Shown here piece after piece: positions 1-6,249 of a stretch of 63,299 nucleotides of DNA. The stretch lies in contig JAFRBD010000089.1 of assembly GCA_017405065.1 (NCBI GenBank), positions 1 to 63,299 on the forward strand, written 5' to 3'. The stretch comes from Ruminococcus sp. Its GTDB lineage: Bacteria > Bacillota > Clostridia > Oscillospirales > Acutalibacteraceae. Under the pieces are notes generated by a model. That model was not told the origin of the DNA. It worked only from the letters and a program-made list of their open reading frames with translations, and did not search any database. A program made the position numbers and the translations under genes. Each line of letters opens with the position of its first letter. The first letter of the stretch is position 1.

Positions 1-51
1 AAAGTCACGAAGATATTATAGCGCAAGTAAAAAAGATAATCAATATTTTTC

Positions 52-79
52 TTTACAAATGGAAAATCTGTGATATAAT
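52..79 (+). promoter_or_regulatory. Promoter for the tRNA-Ala locus
   Basis: A TTTACA box (52-57) and a perfect TATAAT box (74-79) are separated by 16 bp. They face the tRNA fragment at 115 and the intact tRNA at 256. This is the best promoter match at the left edge and probably drives the tRNA gene. Confidence 0.7.
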
Positions 80-114
80 ACATAAGGCTCTTGAGAGAGG
101 GCAGAAAAAAATAT

Positions 115-220
115 GGGCTTGTAGCTCAGCTGGGAGAGCGCCTGGGCCAGTTATATTGCTTGTCTCATGGGGGCATGTACCTCAGCCGCCAGCCGTGCGG
201 TTCACATCCGTTTGTCGAAA
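115..220 (+). pseudogene. Broken tRNA-like gene carrying a conserved insert
   Basis: Positions 115-141 repeat the 5' acceptor strand and D-arm of the intact tRNA at 256 with one mismatch. About 55 bp of unrelated sequence follow, then an anticodon-arm-like stretch (GCGGTTCACATCCG, loop TTCACAT, formal anticodon CAC). No T-arm or matching 3' acceptor follows. Segment 135-220 recurs at 44263-44346 in front of the second tRNA-Ala with few differences. I read it as a degenerate tRNA copy joined to a tRNA-associated repeat. It cannot fold as a normal tRNA, and its function is unknown. Confidence 0.6.
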
Positions 221-255
221 AACGCAGTATTTTCAATGGTTTTATAAGTTAATAT

Positions 256-332
256 GGGCTCGTAGCTCAGCTGGGAGAGCGCACGGTTCGCATCCGTGAG
301 GTTCGAGGGTTCGATCCCCTTCGAGTCCACCA
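256..332 (+). tRNA. tRNA-Ala(CGC)
   Basis: The gene folds as a tRNA: acceptor GGGCTCG pairs with CGAGTCC, giving the G3-U70 pair that identifies alanine tRNAs. The D-stem is GCTC/GAGC, the anticodon stem CACGG/CCGTG has loop TTCGCAT (anticodon CGC), the T-loop is TTCGATC, and CCA is encoded at 330-332. The variable region has six bases, one more than in the copy at 44380. Its last 15 bp are the left attachment core of the prophage, so the 3' end seen here came from the phage and restores the gene. Confidence 0.9.
318..332 (+). other. attL core of the prophage
   Basis: The 15-bp string CCTTCGAGTCCACCA, the 3' end of tRNA-Ala, recurs exactly at 42956-42970. A stem-loop GGAAGTCTG/CAGGCTTCC plus T-run lies just after the right copy. 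An equivalent terminator directly follows the intact tRNA-Ala at 44380 but is missing after this one. The tRNA has therefore been separated from its terminator by the inserted DNA. Confidence 0.85.
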
Positions 333-410
333 ATTCGGCCCTTGGTCGAACACATATCGCCGCCTTAGCATACGGTTTTGTTCTGAAAACGAATATACCT
401 CAAAAATTCT

Positions 411-650
411 AAGGTAGCGAAAGTAGCAAAGTAGCATATTTTCCTTATATAGGTTTAATATTGCGTTTAGAGAGTATTTTTTATTATTTATTCTCTAAAC
501 ATCAATATAAAAGTCCTTAGGAAAAATATGCTACTTTTGCTACTTTAAGTCTCAAAGGCTTGCGATAACTTGCTTTTTCAGGTAGCAGGCTTCTGCTACT
601 TCTGCTACCTTCTGCTACCTCAAATTTTTGAAGCACTTCATTCGTTTTTA
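411..650. repeat. Left copy of the twin structured repeat
   Basis: Collinear with 25045-25292: 36 identical bp (439-474), 21 identical bp (506-526) and a 40-bp block with one mismatch (581-620), with exactly the same spacers (31 and 54 nt) between them. The arm GTAGCAAAGTAGCATATTTT (near 428-447) pairs with the inverted run near 522-543, enclosing an inner stem of GTTTAGAGA and TCTCTAAAC. The 3' block holds a GGTAGCAG/CTGCTACC hairpin and repeated CTTCTGCTAC units. It lies behind the XRE gene that ends the late operon. No coding potential is seen, and the function is unknown. The sequence between attL and 411 shows nothing recognisable. Confidence 0.85.
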
Positions 651-676
651 TGCCTTGAAAAGGCGGTCATTCGTTT

Positions 677-862
677 TTATATCAGGTCCCGCGGGTGGCA
701 CCCGAGGGCGTCGGCCAGGCGCAGCGCGTTTTTGAGCGAGATGTTTTCGGGGTTGATCTTCCCGCTTTCGATCTGCGCGATCTTGACGGCGTGCACGCCG
801 CTCGCTTTCATAAGCGCGCTAAGCGTCATACCCGCGGCAAGCCGTTTTTCTTTAAGGCTCAT
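677..862 (-). CDS. Small XRE-family DNA-binding protein
   Basis: A 61-residue protein consisting of little more than one helix-turn-helix domain (HTH helices roughly at residues 10-35, ending in an ALGCHPRDLI tail typical of XRE proteins). It overlaps the upstream gene by 11 bp and is the last gene of the late operon. The twin repeat copy follows immediately. A second XRE gene sits in the same position relative to the other repeat copy. It may bind operators in the prophage, but no target is shown. Start codon ATG with AGGAGG upstream. Confidence 0.8.
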   Translation of the reverse strand: MSLKEKRLAAGMTLSALMKASGVHAVKIAQIESGKINPENISLKNALRLADALGCHPRDLI

Positions 863-1268
863 AGCTTATCCTCCTTATGAAATTATCGCGGATCTTATGC
901 CATTCGTCGTCGGTAAGCCCGCCGCAATCGTATTTCTCTTCGAGATTATAGAAGCACTGCCGCAGGTACCTCGTATCGTGCCAATCGTCGAACAGGATTT
1001 GATCAGACACAAATACGGGACTAACGTCGAGATACTTTGTGAAGTTAGACCACTCGACCGCGAAACCGCGAATACGCGCCGTAAGATAAACCCGGCGGGC
1101 GTATGCGCGAAAATGCTCGATCGGAAAGCTCATTATTTTATTTACGAGAATATGATTCGGCGAGCCTTTCGTCGAGATGTTTTTTGCGATGGCGCAGCAT
1201 TCGCGCCATTGGCCGAGAAGCTGCGGCCTCGGTAAATACGGAATAAGATCTTTATGCCAAAGCCTCAT
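852..1268 (-). CDS. TIGR02328 / pyrimidine-dimer-glycosylase-like protein
   Basis: 138 residues starting MRLWHKDLIPYLPR, the hallmark N-terminus of the TIGR02328 group, which is distantly related to T4 endonuclease V-type pyrimidine dimer DNA glycosylases. Further conserved-looking stretches are LLGQWRECC and GSPNHILVNKIM. Family members are small proteins common in Firmicutes and their phages. A role in DNA repair is implied by distant similarity only. The start has a clear ribosome site, and the gene overlaps its neighbours by a few bases, showing operon expression. Confidence 0.7.
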   Translation of the reverse strand: MRLWHKDLIPYLPRPQLLGQWRECCAIAKNISTKGSPNHILVNKIMSFPIEHFRAYARRVYLTARIRGFAVEWSNFTKYLDVSPVFVSDQILFDDWHDTRYLRQCFYNLEEKYDCGGLTDDEWHKIRDNFIRRISYEP

Positions 1269-1459
1269 TTTTCACTCTCCTCTTTAAGCATGCGCGCGCC
1301 ACACATTTCACAATATGGCGGCAACTTTTTCCACTTTTCTTTTGCTTCTCTTGTTGAAGCAAAAGGTGTATTTCTATTATATCCACAGTTTGAGCAAAGT
1401 GCTTCATCATAGCTAAGCATTACCCAATGCGCGGTTTTACGGTTAATATAATCACTCAT
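1265..1459 (-). CDS. Zinc-ribbon small protein
   Basis: 64 residues with two CxxC pairs (CSNC near residue 22 and CEMC near residue 50), the pattern of a zinc ribbon. Such proteins are frequent in gut clostridial prophages and have no established function. Its ATG overlaps the stop of the preceding small membrane gene (ATGA), so translation is coupled. Confidence 0.7.
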   Translation of the reverse strand: MSDYINRKTAHWVMLSYDEALCSNCGYNRNTPFASTREAKEKWKKLPPYCEMCGARMLKEESEK

Positions 1460-1587
1460 TTTTCATTCTCCTCTATATATCTTTTTACGAAATCGAACAG
1501 GCCCATATATACCAGGACCGCAACGGCGATGAGGCTCAACACCTCATCGCCGAAAATCATTACGGATGCGACAGCCCAATATTTCAT
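1456..1587 (-). CDS. Tiny single-pass membrane protein
   Basis: A 43-residue ORF starting MKYWAVASVM, with one hydrophobic segment (about residues 16-33) and a charged C-terminus ending in ENEK. Both ends use ATGA overlaps: its start overlaps the stop at 1584 and its stop overlaps the start at 1459. This is strong evidence that it is translated as part of the operon. I know of no family for it. Confidence 0.65.
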   Translation of the reverse strand: MKYWAVASVMIFGDEVLSLIAVAVLVYMGLFDFVKRYIEENEK

Positions 1588-1784
1588 AACTCGACCGCCA
1601 CCTTCTCAATATAATAATAAGTATAGTCCTTATCGCGAAAGACGCGGTCCTGCTTCTGTTCGGGGTAGTTGTATTCTTTGCGGATAGCTTCTTGCGCGGC
1701 TTCGAGCGTCGTAAACGCTTTTGGATAAATGAAACTATCGCAGGCTTCGGGGCAGATCTGAATGATATAAATATCACGCGGCAT
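1584..1784 (-). CDS. Hypothetical phage protein, 66 aa
   Basis: A 66-residue protein rich in tyrosine and charged residues (MPRDIYIIQICPEACDSFIY at the start). No family recognised. It sits in a tightly packed row of small genes; its stop overlaps the next start by ATGA. The ribosome site AGG lies just upstream of the ATG. Confidence 0.65.
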   Translation of the reverse strand: MPRDIYIIQICPEACDSFIYPKAFTTLEAAQEAIRKEYNYPEQKQDRVFRDKDYTYYYIEKVAVEL

Positions 1785-1786
1785 AA

Positions 1787-2080
1787 TTAAACCTCCTCAC
1801 ATTCAGATGCAGGGACCCAATATGTTTCTTTATATGTCCCTTTGCTAATACGCACGGCGAGCATTTCGATCAGCTCGCCTTTTTCATGAAGAAGACCGCA
1901 GTTTGTTACGTTGCCTTGTACACGTACGTCATCTAATATAAAAGAGACGATAGTACGCTCGCGCTTTGACAGCCGCAAAAGCTGCTCAGCCTCTTCTTTT
2001 GTAGCGCAGCAGGGCGCCGCTTTATTAGGCCCGCGGTAAATGATCCAATGACGACCGCTTTTTCTGATTTCAGGCTCCAT
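1787..2080 (-). CDS. Hypothetical phage protein, 97 aa
   Basis: Starts MEPEIRKSGRHWIIYRGPNK and ends ECEEV. An ATG eight codons upstream is also in frame, but the start at 2080 has GGGAGG seven bases in front and lies two bases after the stop of the preceding gene, so it is preferred. No family is recognised. Mixed alpha/beta composition with no membrane segment. Confidence 0.65.
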   Translation of the reverse strand: MEPEIRKSGRHWIIYRGPNKAAPCCATKEEAEQLLRLSKRERTIVSFILDDVRVQGNVTNCGLLHEKGELIEMLAVRISKGTYKETYWVPASECEEV

Positions 2081-2082
2081 AT

Positions 2083-2259
2083 TTATGCCTCCCGATCTGA
2101 GCACTTAGCTTTTCCCGCTAAGAGCTGGCTATAAATTCTTGCATATCTTTCGCCTTCACTACTACCTATACATGCGAGCATACCTTCTTTATAAAAAGAA
2201 ATTGCGGCTTCGCGCGAAGGCCAGGTCTCAGTTTTCCCATAACAAGTAATTTCAATCAT
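2083..2259 (-). CDS. Small conserved-type phage protein, 58 aa
   Basis: The reading frame MIEITCYGKTETWPSREAAI continues to SDREA and is preceded by GGGAGG. The layout (short beta start, SREAAISFYKEGM helix, then a GSSEGERYARIY helix) matches small proteins often seen in clostridial prophages. Function unknown. The gene begins shortly after the 33-aa ORF at 2360 and its stop is two bases before the next ATG. Confidence 0.65.
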   Translation of the reverse strand: MIEITCYGKTETWPSREAAISFYKEGMLACIGSSEGERYARIYSQLLAGKAKCSDREA

Positions 2260-2359
2260 TATTTATTCCTCCCTATTTACAAATTTGAATTTATGCGGTA
2301 TACTAATTTTTGCTCGCAGCGCAAGCGGCCCGTGAGGACCGCCGCGCTTTGGGCAGGCA

Positions 2360-2461
2360 TTACGCGAGGAAGTCGAGGTAATCAGATTCGCTTGCGAAGA
2401 GACGATACTGACCGTTGACGTACCCCATGTAACCCGCGGGGACGAAGTAACCTTTAATCAT
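2360..2461 (-). CDS. 33-aa small phage protein
   Basis: Starts MIKGYFVPAGYMGYVNGQYR with AAAGGAGGAAGG directly upstream, the strongest ribosome site of this block. The protein is rich in tyrosine and glycine and ends YLDFLA. Similar short proteins occur near regulatory genes of gut phages, in my recollection. Function unknown. It is the first gene after the repeat-bearing leader at 2521-2590. Confidence 0.6.
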   Translation of the reverse strand: MIKGYFVPAGYMGYVNGQYRLFASESDYLDFLA

Positions 2462-2520
2462 GGCCTTCCTCCTTTCTTTGTTAAGGATCATCTGTTGCAG
2501 CAGGTGGTCCTTACATTTAT

Positions 2521-2590
2521 TATATTAACGCTTTCGCTAGTAAAAGTACGCCGTGGCTAATCACAGAAATATAACGCTTTTGCTATTAGT
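2521..2590 (-). promoter_or_regulatory. Leader with two near-identical 20-bp boxes
   Basis: TATATTAACGCTTTCGCTAG (2521-2540) and ATATAACGCTTTTGCTATTA (2569-2588) are direct repeats about 48 bp apart, lying between the terminator at 2602 and the gene at 2461. Read on the minus strand they include TATAAT-like boxes, with a TTGTCA further upstream (2593-2598). I infer a regulated promoter for the last operon segment. The -35/-10 spacing is not ideal. Confidence 0.45.
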
Positions 2591-2601
2591 TTCTGACAAA
2601 T

Positions 2602-2635
2602 AAAAAGGACCCGAGGACATTCCTCGGGTCCTTCT
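2602..2635 (-). terminator. Terminator after the 2638-2973 gene
   Basis: Stem AAGGACCCGAGGA / TCCTCGGGTCCTT with loop CAT, followed on the minus strand by TTTTTA. It lies directly behind the gene ending at 2638 and ends that transcription unit. Confidence 0.85.
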
Positions 2636-2637
2636 TG

Positions 2638-2973
2638 CTATTGGAGTTTTTGCATAAAGCTGTCGTATACCCTGGGCACGACCAATTGAATCACAGAAAC
2701 AAGCTCGTCTATAAGAGGCCAAACCTCTGCGGCCTTCCTGCCGTCGATCAGGCGCCCGAATTCCGTATCGCTGTAATAGTCGATTATGTTTTCGACGTCA
2801 TCGGGCGCCCCCGCGGCATATGAATACCCGTGTGTAAGCTCTTCAGGTTTTTCCGGATAAAGATGATCTTTTAGAATATAAAACGCCGCCAGCTTTATAC
2901 ACGTGCGAGAATTAGGATCTCGTTCGCCTTGACATTCGGCGATAGCCTCCTGCAAGTCCTTTTCAGTTATCAC
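2638..2973 (-). CDS. Conserved-type phage protein, 111 aa
   Basis: 111 residues, predicted mostly helical (MITEKDLQEAIAECQGERDP at the start, then IKLAAFYILKDHL). A DVENIIDYYSDTEFGRLIDG stretch and a C-terminal helix follow. It resembles proteins found near the late genes of clostridial prophages, but no function is known. It is the last gene before a strong terminator, so it closes the post-lysis transcription unit. Confidence 0.65.
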   Translation of the reverse strand: MITEKDLQEAIAECQGERDPNSRTCIKLAAFYILKDHLYPEKPEELTHGYSYAAGAPDDVENIIDYYSDTEFGRLIDGRKAAEVWPLIDELVSVIQLVVPRVYDSFMQKLQ

Positions 2974-2988
2974 AAGAGGCTACCTCCT

Positions 2989-3453
2989 TCACATGGACAG
3001 CTCGTCGATCAGACGTTCGGCTTTACGACGCTTTTCCTCAGGCAGAGAAGTCATCATGCCGCGCATTTCCTCAAGCAGAGAATCCATATTATCGGCATAA
3101 GAATAACCGCCTTCACGAGAATACCGGCCCATGCTGTCACGTTTGGCATTTCTGCCGCGACCTCTGGCATAACTTCTGCCGCCCCGCCTGGACATGTTTC
3201 CGCCCATATTGCCGTCAGCATAGCTGCGGCCGTCATAATAATACGGGCGCCCAGAATAGCCTCCGTCGTCTTCGGCCTCCATCATGGCGATCGTCGTTTT
3301 GATGCTCTTCATCGCATGAGAGAGCTTATCAACGAGCTCCAGATCTCCGGCGCTCATACCGCCGCCGGCCGAACGAATTTTCTCATTGACGTCCTCGAGC
3401 TCGCGGGAAAGAGTCTCGCAGAGTTCATGCAGGGTCTCAAGTTTTTCGTCCAT
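2989..3453 (-). CDS. Coiled-coil protein with Gly/Arg/Tyr-rich middle
   Basis: Residues 1-60 form a heptad-like coiled coil (LETLHELCETLSRELEDVNE). Residues 63-120 are low complexity, rich in Gly, Arg, Tyr and Ser, and the C-terminus is again helical (LLEEMRGMMTSLPEEKRRKA). This composition suggests an assembling or nucleic-acid-binding surface, but no function is known. It travels with the neighbouring C1q-like and Gly/Met-rich proteins in the post-lysis block. Confidence 0.65.
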   Translation of the reverse strand: MDEKLETLHELCETLSRELEDVNEKIRSAGGGMSAGDLELVDKLSHAMKSIKTTIAMMEAEDDGGYSGRPYYYDGRSYADGNMGGNMSRRGGRSYARGRGRNAKRDSMGRYSREGGYSYADNMDSLLEEMRGMMTSLPEEKRRKAERLIDELSM

Positions 3454-3470
3454 CGTCTTATCCTCCTTCC

Positions 3471-3932
3471 TTAAGCGATGCGGTCAATAACCAGATTGCT
3501 ATTTTGCACTGTAACGATCGGCGTCGGCGTAACAGCAGGGTCGTCGGCGGCCTGCACGTACTCGACAGAAAGCGAGAAGCAGCAGCCTTTCGGGACCTTA
3601 ATAATCGCCGTAGAGGTCAGATTGCCGTATTCGTCGACGGCCGCCGGCGTATAGATCGCGCGGCTCGTAAGACGCGGCTCGCCGCTGACAGCAAGAGCCA
3701 GAGCGATCGGGCCGACGGTCCCGCCGTCCGGGATCGCGACGTTGCCGTTAAACGTCACTCGGTAAGTAGCAAAACAGTTGCTCGGGTTGTTGACGATGCC
3801 GCGGAGAATAAAAATCCCGGTCTCGTCTTCGTGATAGACGTAGCCTTTTCGGCACGGGATAGACGCAGTAAAGATAATCGGCGCGTTCAAAGCTACGCTC
3901 TGAGGTGCATTTGCGAGATATTCTGCCGCCAT
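3471..3932 (-). CDS. C1q/TNF-like jelly-roll protein (putative)
   Basis: 153 residues with predicted beta-sandwich character. The stretches GIFILRGIVNN, FATYRVTFNGNVAIPDGGTV, GPIALALAVSGE and TAIIKVPKGCCFSLSVEYV resemble the C1q-like surface proteins I associate with gut Firmicutes. Such folds form trimers and often act as adhesive or decorative domains. It may be a virion decoration or a host-surface protein of the lysogen. Its link to head, tail or host surface cannot be told from sequence. Confidence 0.6.
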   Translation of the reverse strand: MAAEYLANAPQSVALNAPIIFTASIPCRKGYVYHEDETGIFILRGIVNNPSNCFATYRVTFNGNVAIPDGGTVGPIALALAVSGEPRLTSRAIYTPAAVDEYGNLTSTAIIKVPKGCCFSLSVEYVQAADDPAVTPTPIVTVQNSNLVIDRIA

Positions 3933-3943
3933 AGCGCACCGCC

Positions 3944-4729
3944 TCAGCCGTTGCAGCCGCAGCCGCAGCTGCCGTTATTGCAGGAGAAAATCGGAGTCTG
4001 GCCGTAGACAGGCATCGCCGGAATCGGGCAAGAGCGAAGCTCCTGAATGAGCTGATTCGCCGTCGTGGCGTCAGAAGTACGGAGAGCCGCCGTCTGCACG
4101 TCCTGCGAAGCCTGGCCGCGAGCAAACAAAAGCTCCTGACGAAGCTGCGCGATAGTGTCGTTCTTCTGCTCGATCTTATCATTGCAGAGCTGCGTAAGAA
4201 TGGTCTGCGTCTGGGCCTGCGTAGCGGCAAGCAGATCGCGAATGCCGTCAGACAGAGCCGCGCGGTCAGCGCAATTCTCAGTCGCAACAGTATATTTCAG
4301 ATCCGCAATGCCCGCGCGATTTTCGCAGCAGCAGTTCTGAAGAGCGCTCTGGACGCCGAAAATGCTCTGCATATTCGCCATCTGGGCGTTAGTGATATTC
4401 GCGTTCACGCCGGCAAAGCCGGAGCAAAGCGCGTTCTGTACGTCGCCGAAGCCCGCGGTGATTCTGTCGCTGATGCCGGAAACGCTGGTCTGCAACATCT
4501 GATCACGGAAGCCGTCGTTGATATTCTGGGAATTATTCAGCCACGGGTAGAGGCCTTCCATGCCCCACATACCGCCGCCGAAGCCGCCCATACCCCAGCC
4601 GCCGTTGAAAGCGAGCAGAAGGAGGATAATCCACCAGCCGTCACCGCCCATAAAGCCGTTGTTATAGCCGCCGCCGTAAGCAGGAGCGACAGGCATAACC
4701 ATGTTAGAGCTTTCATCTGTAAGTGCCAT
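3944..4729 (-). CDS. Gly/Met-rich membrane-anchored Cys-rich protein
   Basis: 261 residues. A Gly/Tyr/Met-rich N-terminus encloses a hydrophobic segment at about residues 32-41 (WWIILLLLAF). A helical middle (residues 70-220) has repeated Ala/Gln motifs and a CCCENRAG cluster, and the C-terminus ends CNNGSCGCGCNG. The cysteine-rich tail could bind metal or cross-link. The protein belongs to a small conserved-looking set in this block, but its role is unknown; phage surface or host envelope are both possible. Confidence 0.6.
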   Translation of the reverse strand: MALTDESSNMVMPVAPAYGGGYNNGFMGGDGWWIILLLLAFNGGWGMGGFGGGMWGMEGLYPWLNNSQNINDGFRDQMLQTSVSGISDRITAGFGDVQNALCSGFAGVNANITNAQMANMQSIFGVQSALQNCCCENRAGIADLKYTVATENCADRAALSDGIRDLLAATQAQTQTILTQLCNDKIEQKNDTIAQLRQELLFARGQASQDVQTAALRTSDATTANQLIQELRSCPIPAMPVYGQTPIFSCNNGSCGCGCNG

Positions 4730-4805
4730 TAGTATTTTCCTTTCAAAATATATTTATCCACCGCCGACTATGCGCACTCGTTAGCGGATGAATACAAAAT
4801 GAAAG

Positions 4806-5033
4806 TCAGCGTCTCATACGAGACATCATTTGCATAGCTTGCTGGTATCTGGCCTGCGGTACCTGTCCGGACCGCAAAAGGTGATTAATAATTTGCTGCG
4901 GGTCGCTCATGCCAGCGGGAATATTCAAGCCCGCCTGCTTTAGAATGACTGCCGGATTTTGCCGAATTTGGGAAAGCATTTGCATAGGATTTACCGGCTG
5001 CGGTCGCGCGCCGAGCTGCTCAAACATACTCAT
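4806..5033 (-). CDS. Small helical protein, 75 aa
   Basis: 75 residues, rich in Gln, Met, Pro and Arg (MSMFEQLGARPQPVNPMQML at the start, MMSRMRR at the end). Its ATG overlaps the stop of the preceding gene by four bases, so the two are co-translated. A short basic helical protein such as this could be a structural accessory. No family recognised. Confidence 0.6.
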   Translation of the reverse strand: MSMFEQLGARPQPVNPMQMLSQIRQNPAVILKQAGLNIPAGMSDPQQIINHLLRSGQVPQARYQQAMQMMSRMRR

Positions 5034-5413
5034 TCTTTAATGCCTTCTTTCTTCTTAGCCATCAGAGGCGCTACGGCTTCGTTTATGAGAGCTTTTACTT
5101 CATCCTTGCGTACATACTCCGAAAGATCAAAGCTTGGTTTTGGGGCCTCCTGGGGCCTTCTGGTATAGACTTCGAGCGTAGAGCCGTTCGCAGTTGCGCT
5201 TTTAATAAAAATAGCGCTATCATCTTTGGCTATCATCATTTGAGATGCGCCTGCGCCGACAGGATAATTTGCAGCGGCGTCCTCGTTTTCAACTTGAATA
5301 ATTTCGGCGCGAATTGTCGGCGGCGTAAACGCCTGCGGCTGCTGCGGTTGATACATCGGAAATTGCGGGGCCTGATAAGCCTGCGGAAAATAGAGCTGCG
5401 GATTATAAGCCAT
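5030..5413 (-). CDS. Post-lysis structural-type protein, 127 aa
   Basis: The N-terminal 35 residues are Pro/Gln/Tyr-rich. A small beta domain follows (IRAEIIQVENEDAAANYPVG, then AIFIKSATANGSTLEVYTRR) and a helical, basic C-terminus. Similar proteins are recurrent in clostridial prophages next to the Gly-rich and jelly-roll proteins. Function unknown; I suspect a virion accessory, but this is inference. Confidence 0.6.
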   Translation of the reverse strand: MAYNPQLYFPQAYQAPQFPMYQPQQPQAFTPPTIRAEIIQVENEDAAANYPVGAGASQMMIAKDDSAIFIKSATANGSTLEVYTRRPQEAPKPSFDLSEYVRKDEVKALINEAVAPLMAKKKEGIKE

Positions 5414-5417
5414 TGAG

Positions 5418-5792
5418 CTACCTCCTCATAAAGTAATAACCGGGGACGGTATTACCGCTGTCCCAAGAGTCGAAATAATCGCCGTCGATTACAGTAACGG
5501 CATGTTCCTTAGGGCCGAGAATGAAAATGCCGTAGGGGTGATCTCTGCAAAAGTCTCTGACAGTATAGCAATCCGGGCAAAGATCGATTATTTTCTTTTT
5601 TGTAAAGCCCAGATCTTCTAAAAGCGCCCACCATACGCGGTCGGCCGACGGCATATCTGCCATTTGCCTGGCAAGCTCGCAAAGAGCTTTATGTACGTCG
5701 TCCCAGGAGCTATTTGTTGCAGCGCAAATAGCGCGTATGGTACAATCGCCAACGCTTAGGCCTCTTGGATTCGGGTTATATCGATACCACAT
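5418..5792 (-). CDS. Papain/C39-like cysteine protease-fold protein
   Basis: 124 residues from MWYRYNPNPRGLSVGDCTIR. A conserved GDCTIRA motif places a cysteine near residue 17, and EHAVTVIDGDYFDSWDSGN near residue 95 supplies a His and an Asp, the pattern of C39-like cysteine peptidases. The exact substrate is unknown. An alternative TTG start at 5825 exists. The ATG at 5792 lies inside the upstream 28-aa ORF and has no ribosome site of its own, so it is probably reached by translational coupling. Confidence 0.65.
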   Translation of the reverse strand: MWYRYNPNPRGLSVGDCTIRAICAATNSSWDDVHKALCELARQMADMPSADRVWWALLEDLGFTKKKIIDLCPDCYTVRDFCRDHPYGIFILGPKEHAVTVIDGDYFDSWDSGNTVPGYYFMRR

Positions 5793-5862
5793 CGTCGTCG
5801 TCTTTGAAAAACAGATCGTCGTCAAGCATTAAAAGATAAAGATCGTTATCATAGCTTTCCAT
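5776..5862 (-). CDS. 28-aa acidic leader-type ORF
   Basis: ATG at 5862 with AGGAG seven bases upstream; the peptide has runs of aspartate (LMLDDDLFFKDDDDVVSI). It overlaps the start of the cysteine-protease-like gene in another frame and ends 16 bases downstream of that ATG. The arrangement looks like a coupling or leader peptide; no function is known. Confidence 0.5.
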   Translation of the reverse strand: MESYDNDLYLLMLDDDLFFKDDDDVVSI

Positions 5863-5896
5863 ATAAATCTCTCCTTTCTACTTTTATAATATGAAA

Positions 5897-5934
5897 AAAG
5901 CTGCCCTTTGAACATGAAGTCAAAGGGCAGCTTT
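5897..5934 (-). terminator. Second terminator behind the lysis block
   Basis: A 14-bp perfect stem AAAGCTGCCCTTTG / CAAAGGGCAGCTTT followed on the minus strand by TTTTTCAT. Together with the terminator at 5961 it separates the lysis genes from the post-lysis block. Confidence 0.85.
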
Positions 5935-5960
5935 AAGGCAATTTTAGGGAATAAAAAAAG

Positions 5961-5985
5961 GAGCGCCCCCGAAAGGGGGGCGCTC
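5961..5985 (-). terminator. Terminator behind the 5989 gene
   Basis: Stem GAGCGCCCCC / GGGGGCGCTC with loop GAAAG, followed by CTTTTTTT on the minus strand. It lies four bases past the stop at 5989 and terminates the late operon transcript. Confidence 0.9.
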
Positions 5986-5988
5986 GTC

Positions 5989-6222
5989 TTACTCAAATAT
6001 TTTAGGCCGATATTTAGCCACAATGTTTTTGACTTGCCTGACGGAAAGGTCAAACTCTTCTGCCAATGGATCAAAGCAAATACCGTCAATAAACCGTCTG
6101 ACTAAAATCGCCCTATTGCGTTCAGCATGCGGGCCGTTAATTCTTTCTTCGATCAAGCCGCGAATTTCTGAATTTGTCATCATCGTGAGCGTACGCGGCC
6201 TGTGCCATGACACATATTGCAT
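5989..6222 (-). CDS. Small helix-turn-helix protein (sigma-like)
   Basis: 77 residues, or 63-64 if the tandem ATG at 6183/6180 is used. The C-terminal half (CFDPLAEEFDLSVRQVKNIV) is a helix-turn-helix with sigma region 4 character. It closes the lysis segment and is followed by two terminators. It may regulate the following block, but no target is visible. Confidence 0.65.
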   Translation of the reverse strand: MQYVSWHRPRTLTMMTNSEIRGLIEERINGPHAERNRAILVRRFIDGICFDPLAEEFDLSVRQVKNIVAKYRPKIFE

Positions 6223-6249
6223 TGCCGATACCCAGAATTACCGCCGGTT

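Noticed and set aside
411..650. CRISPR-like array because of repeated CTTCTGCTAC units
   Set aside because: Units are only about 10 bp and contiguous, with no spacers of constant length; no cas genes are in the window.
570..1235. A 221-codon plus-strand ORF over the left prophage end
   Set aside because: It runs through the structured repeat and lies antisense to the XRE and TIGR02328-like genes, which have ribosome sites and family motifs.
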